Shown: positions 1 through 9,503, numbered from the stretch's first letter. The stretch is 56,711 bases of DNA from Avichristensenella sp031549905 (GCA_031549905.1 JAVBPC010000059.1:1-56711); one strand, 5' to 3'. Numbers and translations are program-made. The notes: generated by a model not told the origin, from the sequence alone.

Positions 1-54
1 ACATGATATATTCACTTTACAAAAATGGATGGGACCAATCGGGAGGATGCGCGG

Positions 55-3000
55 ATGAATACCCACAATGTGTCACCCCTGGCCTGCGCGCTGAAGGCGA
101 AAAGCATTGCTGAGCATGACCGCACCGTCGCGGTGTTGATGGATGACCGGCCGGGCCTTGAAAAAGCCGCGGCCCGCGCTGTTTCCGCCGTGCTGATGGA
201 AAACGGATACCTGGTGCATGAGATCACCGTACGGGAATTCTGCGAAAAAACGCTGGCCACGCTGGGCTTTGCGCTGCTGATTCCCCATGCCGTTTCCGTG
301 CCGGCCATCTGCGCGGAACCTTTGCGCAAGTACAGCCAGCAGGGCGGCCATGTGCTGACGCTGGGCGGGCCGCTGTTTGCCGACCTGATTGAAGAGACTG
401 ACGGGGCGTGGCGCAAAATCCCCCTGGATGACCAAGTGCTGGATGCCACCTTCTCCGGCAGGATGACGCCGTTTGTAATGGAAGGCATCGCGCCGACATA
501 CAAGATTTACTTTGTGGAAGGCGCAGTGCGTTTCCAGGTGGAAAGCGATCAGCCCTTTGTGCATACCGCCCTTTCCCCGAATGAGCCGGAGCGCATCGTG
601 TGCCCCAGCGCCCGGCCACACGGTTTGGGTTACAACATGGATCGCCGCAACCGGTTTATCCCCCTGGTGCAGGCTATGGGCGAAGGCGGGCGGGCCGAAG
701 GGCGGCGCGGCGCGGCGGCATTCTTCATGCTAAGTGATACCCGCTGCCACCTGCCCGTGACCAACGGCAACCGCCCCGGTTCGGTCTCCGCGACGACCGT
801 TGGTTCCGCGGTGGCTTCCATCGGCCTGACGCGGCAGGATATTCTAAGCGTTCCGGGCGCGGAGGCGCTGCTTCTGTCGATGCTGACGGCGCTGCGGCGC
901 GGTTTGTTCCTTTTTGAGGGCGGCGCGGATTGCTTCACCTGCCACGCCGGGGATTCCGCCAGGCTTGGCGCAAAAATACTGAACACCTCGCAGGATTTCA
1001 AGGCCGTTTCGGTTCGCGTAACCGTATGCGCGGACGGCGCGCGCCAGGTGTTTGAGGCCGAAACGCTCGCCATGCCGCGCAACATGACGACCGTCGAATT
1101 CCCCTGGTCGCCGGTAACTTCCGGCGTGTACACCGCAAAAGTGGAACTTATCGGGCAGGGGACCGTCATTGACACCATCGAACATGAAGTGCAGGTTCCG
1201 GCGGCGCGCGTAGCCGCCCCGTCTGAGTTTGTCACCGTGCAGGACGGCGAGTTCTTCCTGAATGGCAAGCCCTGGCCCGCGTTCGGCATCAACTACTGGC
1301 CGCACTACTACCCGGGCTTTGAGCGCGAGGACTACTGGCTGGGTTGGCTGGACAAAAGCAACTACGACCCGCTGGAAGTGGAGCGCGACCTGATCCACAT
1401 GGAGAAGATGGGCTATACCTGCCTGTTCACCCGGATAGACGGCAACATTTTCGAGCGCACCGTGCCGCAGCTGAAAGATTTCATGCTGCGCTTAGCGCGC
1501 CACGGCATGAAGCTGTCCCTTTCCTACTGCAACGCCACCTGCCCGGTCAACTACCAGCCGCTGGCATTCCGCAAACTGATGGATGCGGCGGAACTGCACG
1601 GCAACCCGACGCTGTTTGGGCATGACATTGCCTGGGAGATTGGCACGCAGTTCTACGCGCCCAATTATACGCCGCAATGGGATGACCGCTGGGCAGATTG
1701 GATCAATGACAGATACGGCGGCATTGAAAACGCCGAGCGCGACTGGGGCGTGCCTGCGCCGCGCGATGAGGCGGGCCGCCTGATCGCCCCGCCGTACCGG
1801 GAGTTCATCGATGACGGCGCATGGCGCGTGCGCAGCGCCGCGTACCGCCGCTTCCTGGATGACATGATCAGCCGCATGTGGAACGATGCAGTATCCGATA
1901 TGCGCAGCGTGGACCCCGCGCACATCATCAGCTACCGCCTGGGGCCCGTTTCCCATGCCAGCGCGGCGCTGACGGCCACCAATAAGCACATCGATTACGC
2001 CAGCCCCGAGGGCTATTCCGTCCAGTTCAGCCAGGATGGCGAAGATTCCGCGTGCTGCCTGACGCTGCTGATCGATATGCTGACCGGCGGGAAGCCCGTG
2101 GTGTGGTCGGAATTCGGCATGAGCCTGACGGATGTGCGCTGGCGTTCCCTCATCTGGGACAGCGAAAACTTCCGCCCCTATCCGCACAAGATTCGGGAGC
2201 AGGCGGACTACATGGCGCTGTTTGCGCGCATGTTCAAGGAAACGGGCGTCAGGGGCAGCGCGCCGTGGTGGTATGCGGGCGGTTTCCGCATGGTGGAAAT
2301 GAGCGACTTCGGCCTGATTGGCCCCGACGGCACGGAGCGCCCGGCGGCGCGGGATTACGCGGCGCTTCGGGCATGGTTCGATGCCCCGCGCGACAAGCGG
2401 CCCGCGGATACGGTGGTCACAGTGGATCCGGATGCCCATGCAGGCGGGTTCGGCCATATTTTTATTGGCGATAACATTCATAACCCGGTGCGCAAGAAGG
2501 AATCCGGCGCGCTGCAGGGTGAACCGGCGCTGGGCCAGGGCCTGCTTGCCGTGCGCGAAGCGCGGGCGCAGGGGAAGCGCGCTCAGTTCCGCACCCCCGG
2601 CATGGGCACCACATCCGCGAATGCGCCGCTGCTGGCAGTTGGCAACACGCCGTATACGGGCAACAATCCGCCCAAATACCTGAATGCTGAGTTCAACGCG
2701 GTTACGCTGATCCTGCCGGATGGCACGGAAAAGCGCGTGCTGCCGGGTGAACAGGTGCAAGTGCCGCAGGGCGCGGCGCTATCCCTGTCTGCCGGCGTTG
2801 GCAACCTGCGCGAGGCGATGTGGCTTGCGCCCAAAGGGGCGGGGAATCCCGGGCAGCCCGGCGCCGTGTACCTTGCATCCACAAGCGCATCCGGCATTGC
2901 CGTCAAAGCGCCCATCGCACAGGATACGCCTTACCTTGGCGATGCGGATATCACGCCGTTCCGCCTGACGGGGGGCATCACGGAAGATACCGCCGTTTCC

Positions 3001-3102
3001 CTGCGCATGGAAGCGGAAGGCCGCATGGCGTTCGGTGAGATATTCCGCTTCACGCTCGTCCCAATCCGTCCTAAGAACCTATCCGCAAATAATCCGTCTT
3101 GA
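55..3102 (+). CDS. Divergent clan GH-A-like glycoside hydrolase (beta-galactosidase/GH42-like), 1015 aa
   Basis: This is a large cytosolic enzyme; no signal peptide is visible. The first ~390 residues look like an amidotransferase-like/beta-sandwich region. A TIM-barrel domain begins near 'FFLNGKPWPAFGINYWPHYY' (about residue 400) and runs to about 770, with a beta-rich tail. The candidate acid/base is Glu528 in 'AWEIGT' and the candidate nucleophile is Glu686 in 'VWSEFG'. Clan GH-A enzymes normally have Asn before the acid/base; here it is Trp, so the family assignment is loose. ATG at 55 is preferred over ATG at 25 because GGGAGG lies 8 nt upstream. The last residues (about 'LSANNPS') are encoded by the left arm of a palindromic repeat. 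It heads an operon with a sugar importer, an isomerase and a kinase, which implies intracellular cleavage of an imported glycoside. The substrate is unknown. Confidence 0.75.
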   Translation: MNTHNVSPLACALKAKSIAEHDRTVAVLMDDRPGLEKAAARAVSAVLMENGYLVHEITVREFCEKTLATLGFALLIPHAVSVPAICAEPLRKYSQQGGHVLTLGGPLFADLIEETDGAWRKIPLDDQVLDATFSGRMTPFVMEGIAPTYKIYFVEGAVRFQVESDQPFVHTALSPNEPERIVCPSARPHGLGYNMDRRNRFIPLVQAMGEGGRAEGRRGAAAFFMLSDTRCHLPVTNGNRPGSVSATTVGSAVASIGLTRQDILSVPGAEALLLSMLTALRRGLFLFEGGADCFTCHAGDSARLGAKILNTSQDFKAVSVRVTVCADGARQVFEAETLAMPRNMTTVEFPWSPVTSGVYTAKVELIGQGTVIDTIEHEVQVPAARVAAPSEFVTVQDGEFFLNGKPWPAFGINYWPHYYPGFEREDYWLGWLDKSNYDPLEVERDLIHMEKMGYTCLFTRIDGNIFERTVPQLKDFMLRLARHGMKLSLSYCNATCPVNYQPLAFRKLMDAAELHGNPTLFGHDIAWEIGTQFYAPNYTPQWDDRWADWINDRYGGIENAERDWGVPAPRDEAGRLIAPPYREFIDDGAWRVRSAAYRRFLDDMISRMWNDAVSDMRSVDPAHIISYRLGPVSHASAALTATNKHIDYASPEGYSVQFSQDGEDSACCLTLLIDMLTGGKPVVWSEFGMSLTDVRWRSLIWDSENFRPYPHKIREQADYMALFARMFKETGVRGSAPWWYAGGFRMVEMSDFGLIGPDGTERPAARDYAALRAWFDAPRDKRPADTVVTVDPDAHAGGFGHIFIGDNIHNPVRKKESGALQGEPALGQGLLAVREARAQGKRAQFRTPGMGTTSANAPLLAVGNTPYTGNNPPKYLNAEFNAVTLILPDGTEKRVLPGEQVQVPQGAALSLSAGVGNLREAMWLAPKGAGNPGQPGAVYLASTSASGIAVKAPIAQDTPYLGDADITPFRLTGGITEDTAVSLRMEAEGRMAFGEIFRFTLVPIRPKNLSANNPS

Positions 3103-3238
3103 CTGGTGGGCGCTTTTTCCGCCTTGCTGCGGCGCCCTCCGGTCAGCGTAGCCTCCTGCTACGCCTCCCTCCAGCTTCTTGCAAGGCGAAAAAATCACCT
3201 CGCCAGTCAATCCGTCTTATTCACGGATAGGTTCTAAG
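3071..3238. repeat. Large palindromic MITE-like repeat (R1)
   Basis: Outer arms CTAAGAACCTATCCG (3071-3085) and its near-perfect inverse (3224-3238) enclose further inverted segments: TTTTTCCGCCTTGC pairs with GCAAGGCGAAAAA, and the centre is GTAGC-ctcct-GCTAC. The whole 168 bp can fold into one long hairpin. The left arm encodes the C-terminus and stop of the upstream glycosidase. There is no transposase inside. It has the same architecture as the repeat at 39670-39831. Confidence 0.85.
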
Positions 3239-3253
3239 TAAGGGGGAAAGCGC

Positions 3254-4207
3254 ATGACAACCCAGCAGGCCCGCCAGGGCCACAGCGCCGCGTGGCGCAG
3301 AGCCCTAGGCTCCCTCAAGCGGGACAAGCTGATGTACCTGCTGCTGATTCCCGGCGTTTTGTGGTTTTTGCTGTTTAAGTATGTGCCCATGTACGGCGTG
3401 ACGATCGCATTCCGCGATTACAACATCTTCAAGGGTTTCGCCGATGCGCCGTTTACCGGGCTTGCCGTATTCCGCAAGCTGTTTGGGTATGACGCCTTCT
3501 GGACCGCATTCAAGAACACCATCATCCTAAGCCTTTTGAAGCTGGTGTACGGCTTTCCCATCCCCATCCTGCTGTCGCTGATGATCAACGAAATTCGAGG
3601 CAACAAGACCAAAAAGCTGGTGCAGACGGCGGTGCTGCTGCCCAACTTCATTTCGTGGGTGGTCATGGGGTCGCTGATTTACATGATCTTCTCGCCCTCT
3701 TCCGGCGTGATCCGCACCATTGCAAACATGCTGGGGTACAAGGGGCATATCCCCAACATCCTGACGAACAAAGAAAACTTCCGTATGGTGCTGGTTTGGA
3801 GCGACATTTGGAAATCCGCCGGGTACGGCACCATCGTGTACCTTGGCGTCATCACGGGGCTGGACCCGCAGCTGTATGAAGCTGCCGAGATTGACGGCGC
3901 CGGCTGGCTTGGCCGCATCTGGCATGTGACGCTGCCCGGCCTTCGCCCCACAATTGTGATCCTGTTCATTTTCCGCATGGGCGCGCTGATGAACGTAGGC
4001 TTTGAACAGATTTTCGTCATGAGCAACCCGCTGGTGCTGGAGGTATCCGAAGTGCTGGATACCTATGTGTACAAGCTGGGCATGAGCAACCGCCAATATT
4101 CGCTGGCCACAGCCGCGGGGCTGTTCAAATCTGCCATCTGTCTGGTGTTGGTGTATGTGACGAACAGGATATCCAATGTGATTGAGCCGGGCAGCGGCAT
4201 TATGTAA
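3254..4207 (+). CDS. CUT1 sugar ABC transporter permease, LplB type
   Basis: This 317-residue inner-membrane permease has about six transmembrane segments. The EAA loop is visible near the C-terminus ('EAAEIDGAGWLGRIWHV'), the site where the ATPase docks. AAGGGGG precedes ATG 3254. It pairs with the permease at 4221 and the binding protein at 5221. No ATPase gene is present, as in Bacillus LplABC/YtcPQ-type systems that share a general MsmX-like ATPase (family knowledge). The substrate is probably an oligosaccharide or glycoside cleaved by the upstream glycosidase (inference). Confidence 0.9.
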   Translation: MTTQQARQGHSAAWRRALGSLKRDKLMYLLLIPGVLWFLLFKYVPMYGVTIAFRDYNIFKGFADAPFTGLAVFRKLFGYDAFWTAFKNTIILSLLKLVYGFPIPILLSLMINEIRGNKTKKLVQTAVLLPNFISWVVMGSLIYMIFSPSSGVIRTIANMLGYKGHIPNILTNKENFRMVLVWSDIWKSAGYGTIVYLGVITGLDPQLYEAAEIDGAGWLGRIWHVTLPGLRPTIVILFIFRMGALMNVGFEQIFVMSNPLVLEVSEVLDTYVYKLGMSNRQYSLATAAGLFKSAICLVLVYVTNRISNVIEPGSGIM

Positions 4208-4220
4208 GGGAGGGGAGAAA

Positions 4221-5108
4221 ATGCAGCGCAAACCCATGACAGAGCGCATAGGCAAACCCTTCGTATACATATGCCTGGCGCTTGCCACGGTGGTGACAAT
4301 CTACCCTTTCTGGTATGTGATCATCTACGCGTTCAGCGATTCCAAGGCCGCGATTTCGGGCAGCGTGTTTCTATGGCCGCTTAAGCCGACGCTGGCCGCC
4401 TTCGCGCGCCTGCTGAAGATTTCCGCGATATGGACCAGCTACCGCAACTCCGTTCTTGTTACATTGGGCGGCACATTTTTTGCCGTTGCTCTGACCGCGA
4501 CAATCGCGTATCCGCTGTCGGTGCAGCGGTTGAAAGGGCGGAACGCGCTGTCGATGATGCTGTTTTTCACCATGCTGTTTTCCGGCGGCATGATCCCCAA
4601 CTACCTGCTGGTAAAGCAGCTGGGGCTGCTGAACAACCGCTGGGCGTTGATCCTGCCGGGGCTTGGCAGCGCGTATAACATCCTGATCCTGCGCAACTTC
4701 TTCCAAAGCATTCCCGCGTCGCTGGAGGAATCCGCCAGCATCGACGGCGCGACGCCGCTGACCATCCTGCTAAAAGTGATTCTACCCATCTCGCTGCCCG
4801 CGCTGGCCGTGCAGGCGATGTTCTACGGCGTCGGCTACTGGAACAACTATTTTGACAGCGTGCTGTACATCGATGATGTCAGCAAGATTTCACTGCAGGC
4901 GTACCTGCGCACGCTGATGAACGCGTCGTCACTCAGCGCCACGGCGGGCGGCATGGATGCATCCGACAGCGTATCAAACGCGGTGCTGTCAGAAGAAACC
5001 ATGCGCATGGCGGCTATCACCGCGGCGGTGATTCCGGTGCTGATCGTCTATCCTTTCCTGCAAAGGTTTTATGTCAAAGGGGTCATTGTGGGCTCCGTCA
5101 AGGGTTGA
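4221..5108 (+). CDS. CUT1 sugar ABC transporter permease, LplC/YtcP type
   Basis: This 295-residue permease is the partner of the LplB-type protein just upstream. It shows the usual N-terminal segment ('TIYPFWYVIIYAFSD'), the 'FFTMLFSGGMIPNYLL' segment and an EAA loop ('EESASIDGATPLTI'). ATG 4221 is chosen because GGGAGGGGAGAAA directly precedes it; an earlier in-frame ATG at 4182 would overlap the previous gene and has no ribosome-binding site. It ends in 'GSVKG', typical of the family. Confidence 0.9.
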   Translation: MQRKPMTERIGKPFVYICLALATVVTIYPFWYVIIYAFSDSKAAISGSVFLWPLKPTLAAFARLLKISAIWTSYRNSVLVTLGGTFFAVALTATIAYPLSVQRLKGRNALSMMLFFTMLFSGGMIPNYLLVKQLGLLNNRWALILPGLGSAYNILILRNFFQSIPASLEESASIDGATPLTILLKVILPISLPALAVQAMFYGVGYWNNYFDSVLYIDDVSKISLQAYLRTLMNASSLSATAGGMDASDSVSNAVLSEETMRMAAITAAVIPVLIVYPFLQRFYVKGVIVGSVKG

Positions 5109-5115
5109 TTCGCGG

Positions 5116-5167
5116 ATGGATTTCGTGATCCATTTGCAAATAAAGCAGGGATTTCCGGTGAAATCCC
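5116..5167. other. Two tandem intercistronic hairpins before the binding-protein gene
   Basis: ATGGAT (5116-5121) pairs with ATCCAT (5128-5133), and GGGATTTC (5148-5155) pairs perfectly with GAAATCCC (5160-5167) around CGGT. The second stem is identical to the one at 21365-21384. Such hairpins often set mRNA stability so that the binding protein is made in excess of the permeases (inference). Confidence 0.65.
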
Positions 5168-5220
5168 AGGCCGGTGCGGCGTTTTCACGCTTGCGCCATG
5201 AAGAAGAAGGAGGAAACCTC

Positions 5221-6708
5221 ATGAAACGGTATGTCAGACTGGTGGCCATACTTGTTGCACTGCTCCTGCTCCCGCTTTGGCAGGCGGCGCTGGCGGAGGA
5301 ACGCCCCGTAGTTACCGCCATCATCGGCGTGGACACCATGCCGGGTGAGAATGCGTCCGTTGTTGCGGAGATTTCGCAGCGCATGGGCATCGATTTCAGG
5401 CCCGTGTTCATCAACAGCGCGGACTACAACGAACGGCTGAACGCCATGATTTCCGGCGGAAACCTGCCCGACATTTTCTATTTCACTGCCGCCACGGGCA
5501 TGGAGCTGGCGAAGTACGGCGCGCTGCTGCCGCTTGATGACCTGCTGGCGGAATACGGCCAGAACATCCTGACGGATGCGGGCGACGACATGCAGTATGC
5601 CATCACCGAAGGCGATGCCGTGTACGCCCTGCCGCCGGTGCTGAACTACCCGATGACGATGTCCGTCCGCCGCGACTGGATGGCGAATGTCGGCTTCGAA
5701 GTGCCGGATGAGAGCGTCATTCAGATGACGATCGATGAGTTCGTGGCGCTGATGCGCGCGTTTACCAACGATGATCCCGATGGGAACGGCAAGGATGACA
5801 CCTTCGGCATGACGTTCGCCATCCAGGGCATGGGGATGATTCATCCGATCCTGAACGCGTACAATGTGCCGATGGCCGGTTGGTATCTGGATGAAGACGG
5901 CAAGGTTACTACATATCTTAAGCACCCGAACTTCCTCAAGGGCATTGAGACGCTGCGCACGATGTACCAGGAAGGCCTGTTCGATGTGGATTTCCTGACC
6001 GTTCCCGATCCCACGGCGGAGTTCAACAACCTGTGGAACGGCACCTGCGGCGCGGCCGCGTGGAGCCCGGCCGGCATGACCAACAACTGGATTGGCCGGT
6101 ACGTGGAAGGCTTTGGCGCGGAAAACTTCATTTATGTGGATATTACGGATAACGACGGCGCGGGCGGCGGCTATTACCTGACGCGGATGGATGCGTACAT
6201 CGGCATCGCCTCCACCGCGAAGAACCCCGAAGCCGCGATGAAGCTGCTGGACTTCTTCTACTCTGAGGAAGGCGAAGTGCTGACGTACTTTGGCATCGAG
6301 GGCAAGCACTTTCAGTGGACGGATAAGGAGACCTACAAGCATGAATACCTGGGCGAGTTCACGGACAAGGCGCTGCAGCGCGCGGACGGCGGCTATGTGA
6401 TCTGGCAGCGCATCCGGCCCATCCGTCACATTGAGATGAAATCCCTGACACCGATCACGCAGGATATCATCGCATACGCTAATGCCCATCCCGCGGCGGA
6501 GGGCATCCACTACTACGGTGTTCCGGCCATCAAGCTGGAGCTTGGCAGCACGCTGGGAGACATCGAAAAAGAGATCTTTGCCCAGCTGATCGTCACCACC
6601 GGCGATGTGAAAGCCGAATACGACGCGCTGATCGCCAAGTGGAACAAGGCCGGCGGCGAAACGCTGGAGCTGCAGGCGACGGAAATTTACAACGCGGAAA
6701 ACCCGTAA
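5221..6708 (+). CDS. Secreted sugar-binding protein of CUT1 importer (LplA-like)
   Basis: This 495-residue extracytoplasmic solute-binding protein is the substrate receptor for the permeases at 3254 and 4221. The signal peptide is clear (MKRYVR, hydrophobic core, cleavage after 'QAALA'), but there is no Cys at +1 and hence no lipid anchor. GGAGGAAAC precedes ATG 5221; the in-frame extension back to 5071 lacks a signal. The segment 'NDDPDGNGKDDTFG' resembles the Ca-binding-like loop common in LplA-family proteins. It is followed by the isomerase-type gene, so the operon links uptake with catabolism. Confidence 0.88.
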   Translation: MKRYVRLVAILVALLLLPLWQAALAEERPVVTAIIGVDTMPGENASVVAEISQRMGIDFRPVFINSADYNERLNAMISGGNLPDIFYFTAATGMELAKYGALLPLDDLLAEYGQNILTDAGDDMQYAITEGDAVYALPPVLNYPMTMSVRRDWMANVGFEVPDESVIQMTIDEFVALMRAFTNDDPDGNGKDDTFGMTFAIQGMGMIHPILNAYNVPMAGWYLDEDGKVTTYLKHPNFLKGIETLRTMYQEGLFDVDFLTVPDPTAEFNNLWNGTCGAAAWSPAGMTNNWIGRYVEGFGAENFIYVDITDNDGAGGGYYLTRMDAYIGIASTAKNPEAAMKLLDFFYSEEGEVLTYFGIEGKHFQWTDKETYKHEYLGEFTDKALQRADGGYVIWQRIRPIRHIEMKSLTPITQDIIAYANAHPAAEGIHYYGVPAIKLELGSTLGDIEKEIFAQLIVTTGDVKAEYDALIAKWNKAGGETLELQATEIYNAENP

Positions 6709-6794
6709 GCATTTGCTCAAACACTTTGCGCGGCGGGGAGCGATTTCCGCCGCGCACACCCGGGCACAGCAGAACACAGCAAGGAGAATCAGCC

Positions 6795-8597
6795 ATGAGC
6801 TTCATGTTTAACCCACACCCGTACGATGACCCGTATGCCATAAACCGTGTGCCCACGCCGGATGCGGTGCGGGAAGGGCTTGTTTCCGGCCTTTCACAGG
6901 TGGCAAAGGCGATTGCCCGGGCGGTGGAGGGGGGCAAGCGCCGCGTGGGGCTGGATATGTATCCGGGCGCGCAGGCGGAGGTGCTGGTGCGCATGCTGCA
7001 GCAGCAACTGCCGGAGCTTTCTGCTGTGGACACGCGGAGCCTGGCCCTGCCCAAGGCGGCGCTGGAAGCGCTGATCGCCCCCTGCCTACCGATAGATAAA
7101 ACAGTGGACCCTGTGCTGCTGTACGGCGTGCGGTTTGAGGGGGAATATGAGGACCTGCTGGACGGCGAAAAGCTGGCCAATGTGCGCGGCATGGTGGAGC
7201 GCGCGGAGGTGCCCATCCTGGTGTACGGCCCCGGCGCGCTGTGCGGTGTGCTGCGGGATCAGTACGACCTGCGCATTTGGCTGGATATCACGCCGAAAAA
7301 GGCCGTGCTGAACTTCAAGAATGGCCTTGCGGTCAACTTCGGCGCGGATGCCGCGCTGCCGTTTTCCCTGATGATGCGCCGCAATTACTATGTCGATTTT
7401 GAGCTGGGGCTTGCCCTACGCTGGCAGCTGATCCGCGAAAGGGCGATTGACCTGTACATCTCCGGCAGCGAACCGGAAAAGATGCAGATGCTGCCCTTTC
7501 CTGCGCTGGAGGCGCTGTTTGGGGAGCTGAACCGCCGCCCCTTCCGCTGCCGTCCCGTGTACCTGGAAGGCGTGTGGGGCGGGTACCATGTGAAGCGGCT
7601 CAGGCGCATGCCGGAATCTGTGCGCAACTGCGCGTGGGTGTTTGACATGATTCCCATGGAGGTATCGCTTGTCGCGGATATGGACGGCACTGAGTTCGAA
7701 ACGCCGTTTTACACCTTCGTGCAGGCGATGGGGGAGAAGCTGCTGGGTCAGCGGGCGTTCGATGCGTTCGGCGGGTATTTTCCCATCCGCTTCAACTATG
7801 ACGACACATACCATAGCGCCGGCAACATGTCGATCCAGTGCCACCCGGATGAAAAGTATGTGGTGGAAAACCACGGCGAGCTGGGCCGCCAGGATGAAAG
7901 CTATTACATCTGCGTCACCGGGCAGGATGCGAAAACCTACCTTGGCTTCGCGGATGAGGCTGCGTGTGATGCCTTCCTGGCTGAGGCGCAGCGCGTGCGG
8001 GGCACAAAAGAGACAATCGACTATGCGCGCTATGTGCACGCCGAGGCATCCAGGCCGGGCATGCAGGTGATGATCCCTGCGGGGACCATTCACGCATCGG
8101 GCCGCAATCAGGTCATCCTGGAAATCGGCAGCCTGACCGTGGGTTCATACACCTACAAGTTGTACGACTACCAGCGCATCGACCCCGCGACCGGGCTGCC
8201 CAGGCCGATCCACCTGGAAATGGGCCGCGAAGTACTGCGCCCGGAACGCACGGCACAGTGGGTGCGCGAAAACCTGGTGGATCACGGCGGGCTGGTGCGG
8301 GAAGGCGAAGGCTGGCGGGAAATCATCGTCGGGGAGCACCCGCTGCTGTACTTCTCGCTGCGCAATCTGATCTTCGATCAGCAGATTGAAGACGACACAA
8401 GGGGCATGTTTCATGTGTTGGCGCTGGTGGATGGGGAGAGGGTGCGCGTGGAATCCGTCGCTGATCCGTCGCTGTTCTACGCGCTGTCATCGCTGGATAT
8501 CGTGGTGGTGCCGGCCTTCTTTGGCGCGTACCGCGTGATCAACGGGGGCGCGGGAACCGTAACTGTGCACAAGACGCTGCTAAAGGGTGACGCATGA
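6795..8597 (+). CDS. Class I mannose-6-phosphate isomerase-type cupin with long N-terminal domain, 600 aa
   Basis: The C-terminal part carries the zinc-cupin signature of class I phosphomannose isomerases: 'QCHPDEKY' (Gln348, His350) and 'IPAGTIHASG' (His433). These would coordinate the metal for fructose-6-P/mannose-6-P interconversion. The first ~300 residues are an extra alpha/beta domain that resembles a P-loop kinase fold, but I see no Walker A motif. The protein is about twice the length of B. subtilis ManA. AAGGAGAATC precedes ATG 6795. The stop overlaps the ATG of the ROK kinase (ATGA). The pairing suggests that the imported sugar is phosphorylated and isomerised into glycolysis. Confidence 0.8.
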   Translation: MSFMFNPHPYDDPYAINRVPTPDAVREGLVSGLSQVAKAIARAVEGGKRRVGLDMYPGAQAEVLVRMLQQQLPELSAVDTRSLALPKAALEALIAPCLPIDKTVDPVLLYGVRFEGEYEDLLDGEKLANVRGMVERAEVPILVYGPGALCGVLRDQYDLRIWLDITPKKAVLNFKNGLAVNFGADAALPFSLMMRRNYYVDFELGLALRWQLIRERAIDLYISGSEPEKMQMLPFPALEALFGELNRRPFRCRPVYLEGVWGGYHVKRLRRMPESVRNCAWVFDMIPMEVSLVADMDGTEFETPFYTFVQAMGEKLLGQRAFDAFGGYFPIRFNYDDTYHSAGNMSIQCHPDEKYVVENHGELGRQDESYYICVTGQDAKTYLGFADEAACDAFLAEAQRVRGTKETIDYARYVHAEASRPGMQVMIPAGTIHASGRNQVILEIGSLTVGSYTYKLYDYQRIDPATGLPRPIHLEMGREVLRPERTAQWVRENLVDHGGLVREGEGWREIIVGEHPLLYFSLRNLIFDQQIEDDTRGMFHVLALVDGERVRVESVADPSLFYALSSLDIVVVPAFFGAYRVINGGAGTVTVHKTLLKGDA

Positions 8598-9499
8598 GGG
8601 CGATTCTGACGCTGGACATTGGTGGCAGCGCCGTCAAACACGCGCTTTTTGCGCCGGATGGTGTGCAGGCGGAAGGGTTTGCCGGGAAGTTCTCCGTCGA
8701 CGAATCTGCCGATGCGAATGCGGTAAAGGGTGTGCTGTGCGGCGGTGTTGAGCGGCTGTGTGAACTGGCGCGCGCGCGGGGCATTTCAATTTCGCGGGTA
8801 GGGGTAAGCATTCCCGGCCCGTTTGACTACCGCGGCGGTGTTTTCTTGATGCGGCATAAGTTTGCGGCACTGCACGGGCAGTCGCTCGCCGATATTCTGC
8901 ACATGGTGCTTCCGGGGGCTGATTTCGTGTACCTGCACGATTCCGCCGCGTTTTTGCTGGGCGAGGCGCACGGGGGAAGCGCAAAGGGTGCGGTTAGCCC
9001 GATGGGCGTGACGCTGGGCACGGGGATCGGTGTCGCGTGCATGCGCGCGGGGCGCGTGCTGCTGACGGAAGAATGGCTGCCCGTGCTGTCGCTGTGGAGC
9101 AAGCCGTTTGGCGGCGCTACCGTAGAGGATGCGCTGTCCTCGCGCGGAATCCGCGATAGGTATGCAAAGATTGCCGCTGGCAGCGCGCGAATTGATGTGA
9201 TAGACATCGCCCGGCTGGCACGGGGCGGAGACTCAGTAGCACGGCAAACCATGCGGGAAACGGGGCAGGTTCTGGGCCGCGTGATCGCCCGGTTTGCGCC
9301 CACGGGGTACGACCGGGTCATCATTGGCGGGCAGATTGCCAAAGCGGCTGACCTGTTCCTTCCAGCGGCGCGGGAAGAGAGCCCGGTGGAGATTGTTGCC
9401 GCCGCCCACCCCGATAACGCCGCGCTGTGCGGGCTATACAGATATGCATCCCTTGGCCCGGAGGGAACGATACAAACAGGTGAAAGCATCTTGCCTTAA
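8594..9499 (+). CDS. ROK-family sugar kinase
   Basis: This 301-residue protein begins with the ROK phosphate-binding motif 'LDIGGSAVKHALF' and has the second glycine-rich motif 'GVTLGTGIGVA'. The likely role is ATP-dependent phosphorylation of a hexose released by the operon's glycosidase. The CxCGxxGCxE zinc motif of many ROK kinases is missing; the region reads 'LWSKPFGGATVEDALS'. ROK transcription factors carry an N-terminal helix-turn-helix, which is absent here, so it is a kinase rather than a repressor. The start overlaps the previous stop by ATGA, and a terminator follows. Confidence 0.85.
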   Translation: MRAILTLDIGGSAVKHALFAPDGVQAEGFAGKFSVDESADANAVKGVLCGGVERLCELARARGISISRVGVSIPGPFDYRGGVFLMRHKFAALHGQSLADILHMVLPGADFVYLHDSAAFLLGEAHGGSAKGAVSPMGVTLGTGIGVACMRAGRVLLTEEWLPVLSLWSKPFGGATVEDALSSRGIRDRYAKIAAGSARIDVIDIARLARGGDSVARQTMRETGQVLGRVIARFAPTGYDRVIIGGQIAKAADLFLPAAREESPVEIVAAAHPDNAALCGLYRYASLGPEGTIQTGESILP

Positions 9500-9503
9500 C
9501 AAA

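Noticed and set aside
1492..2760. 422-residue - strand open frame within the first glycosidase
   Set aside because: Antisense shadow; no ribosome-binding site and no domain.
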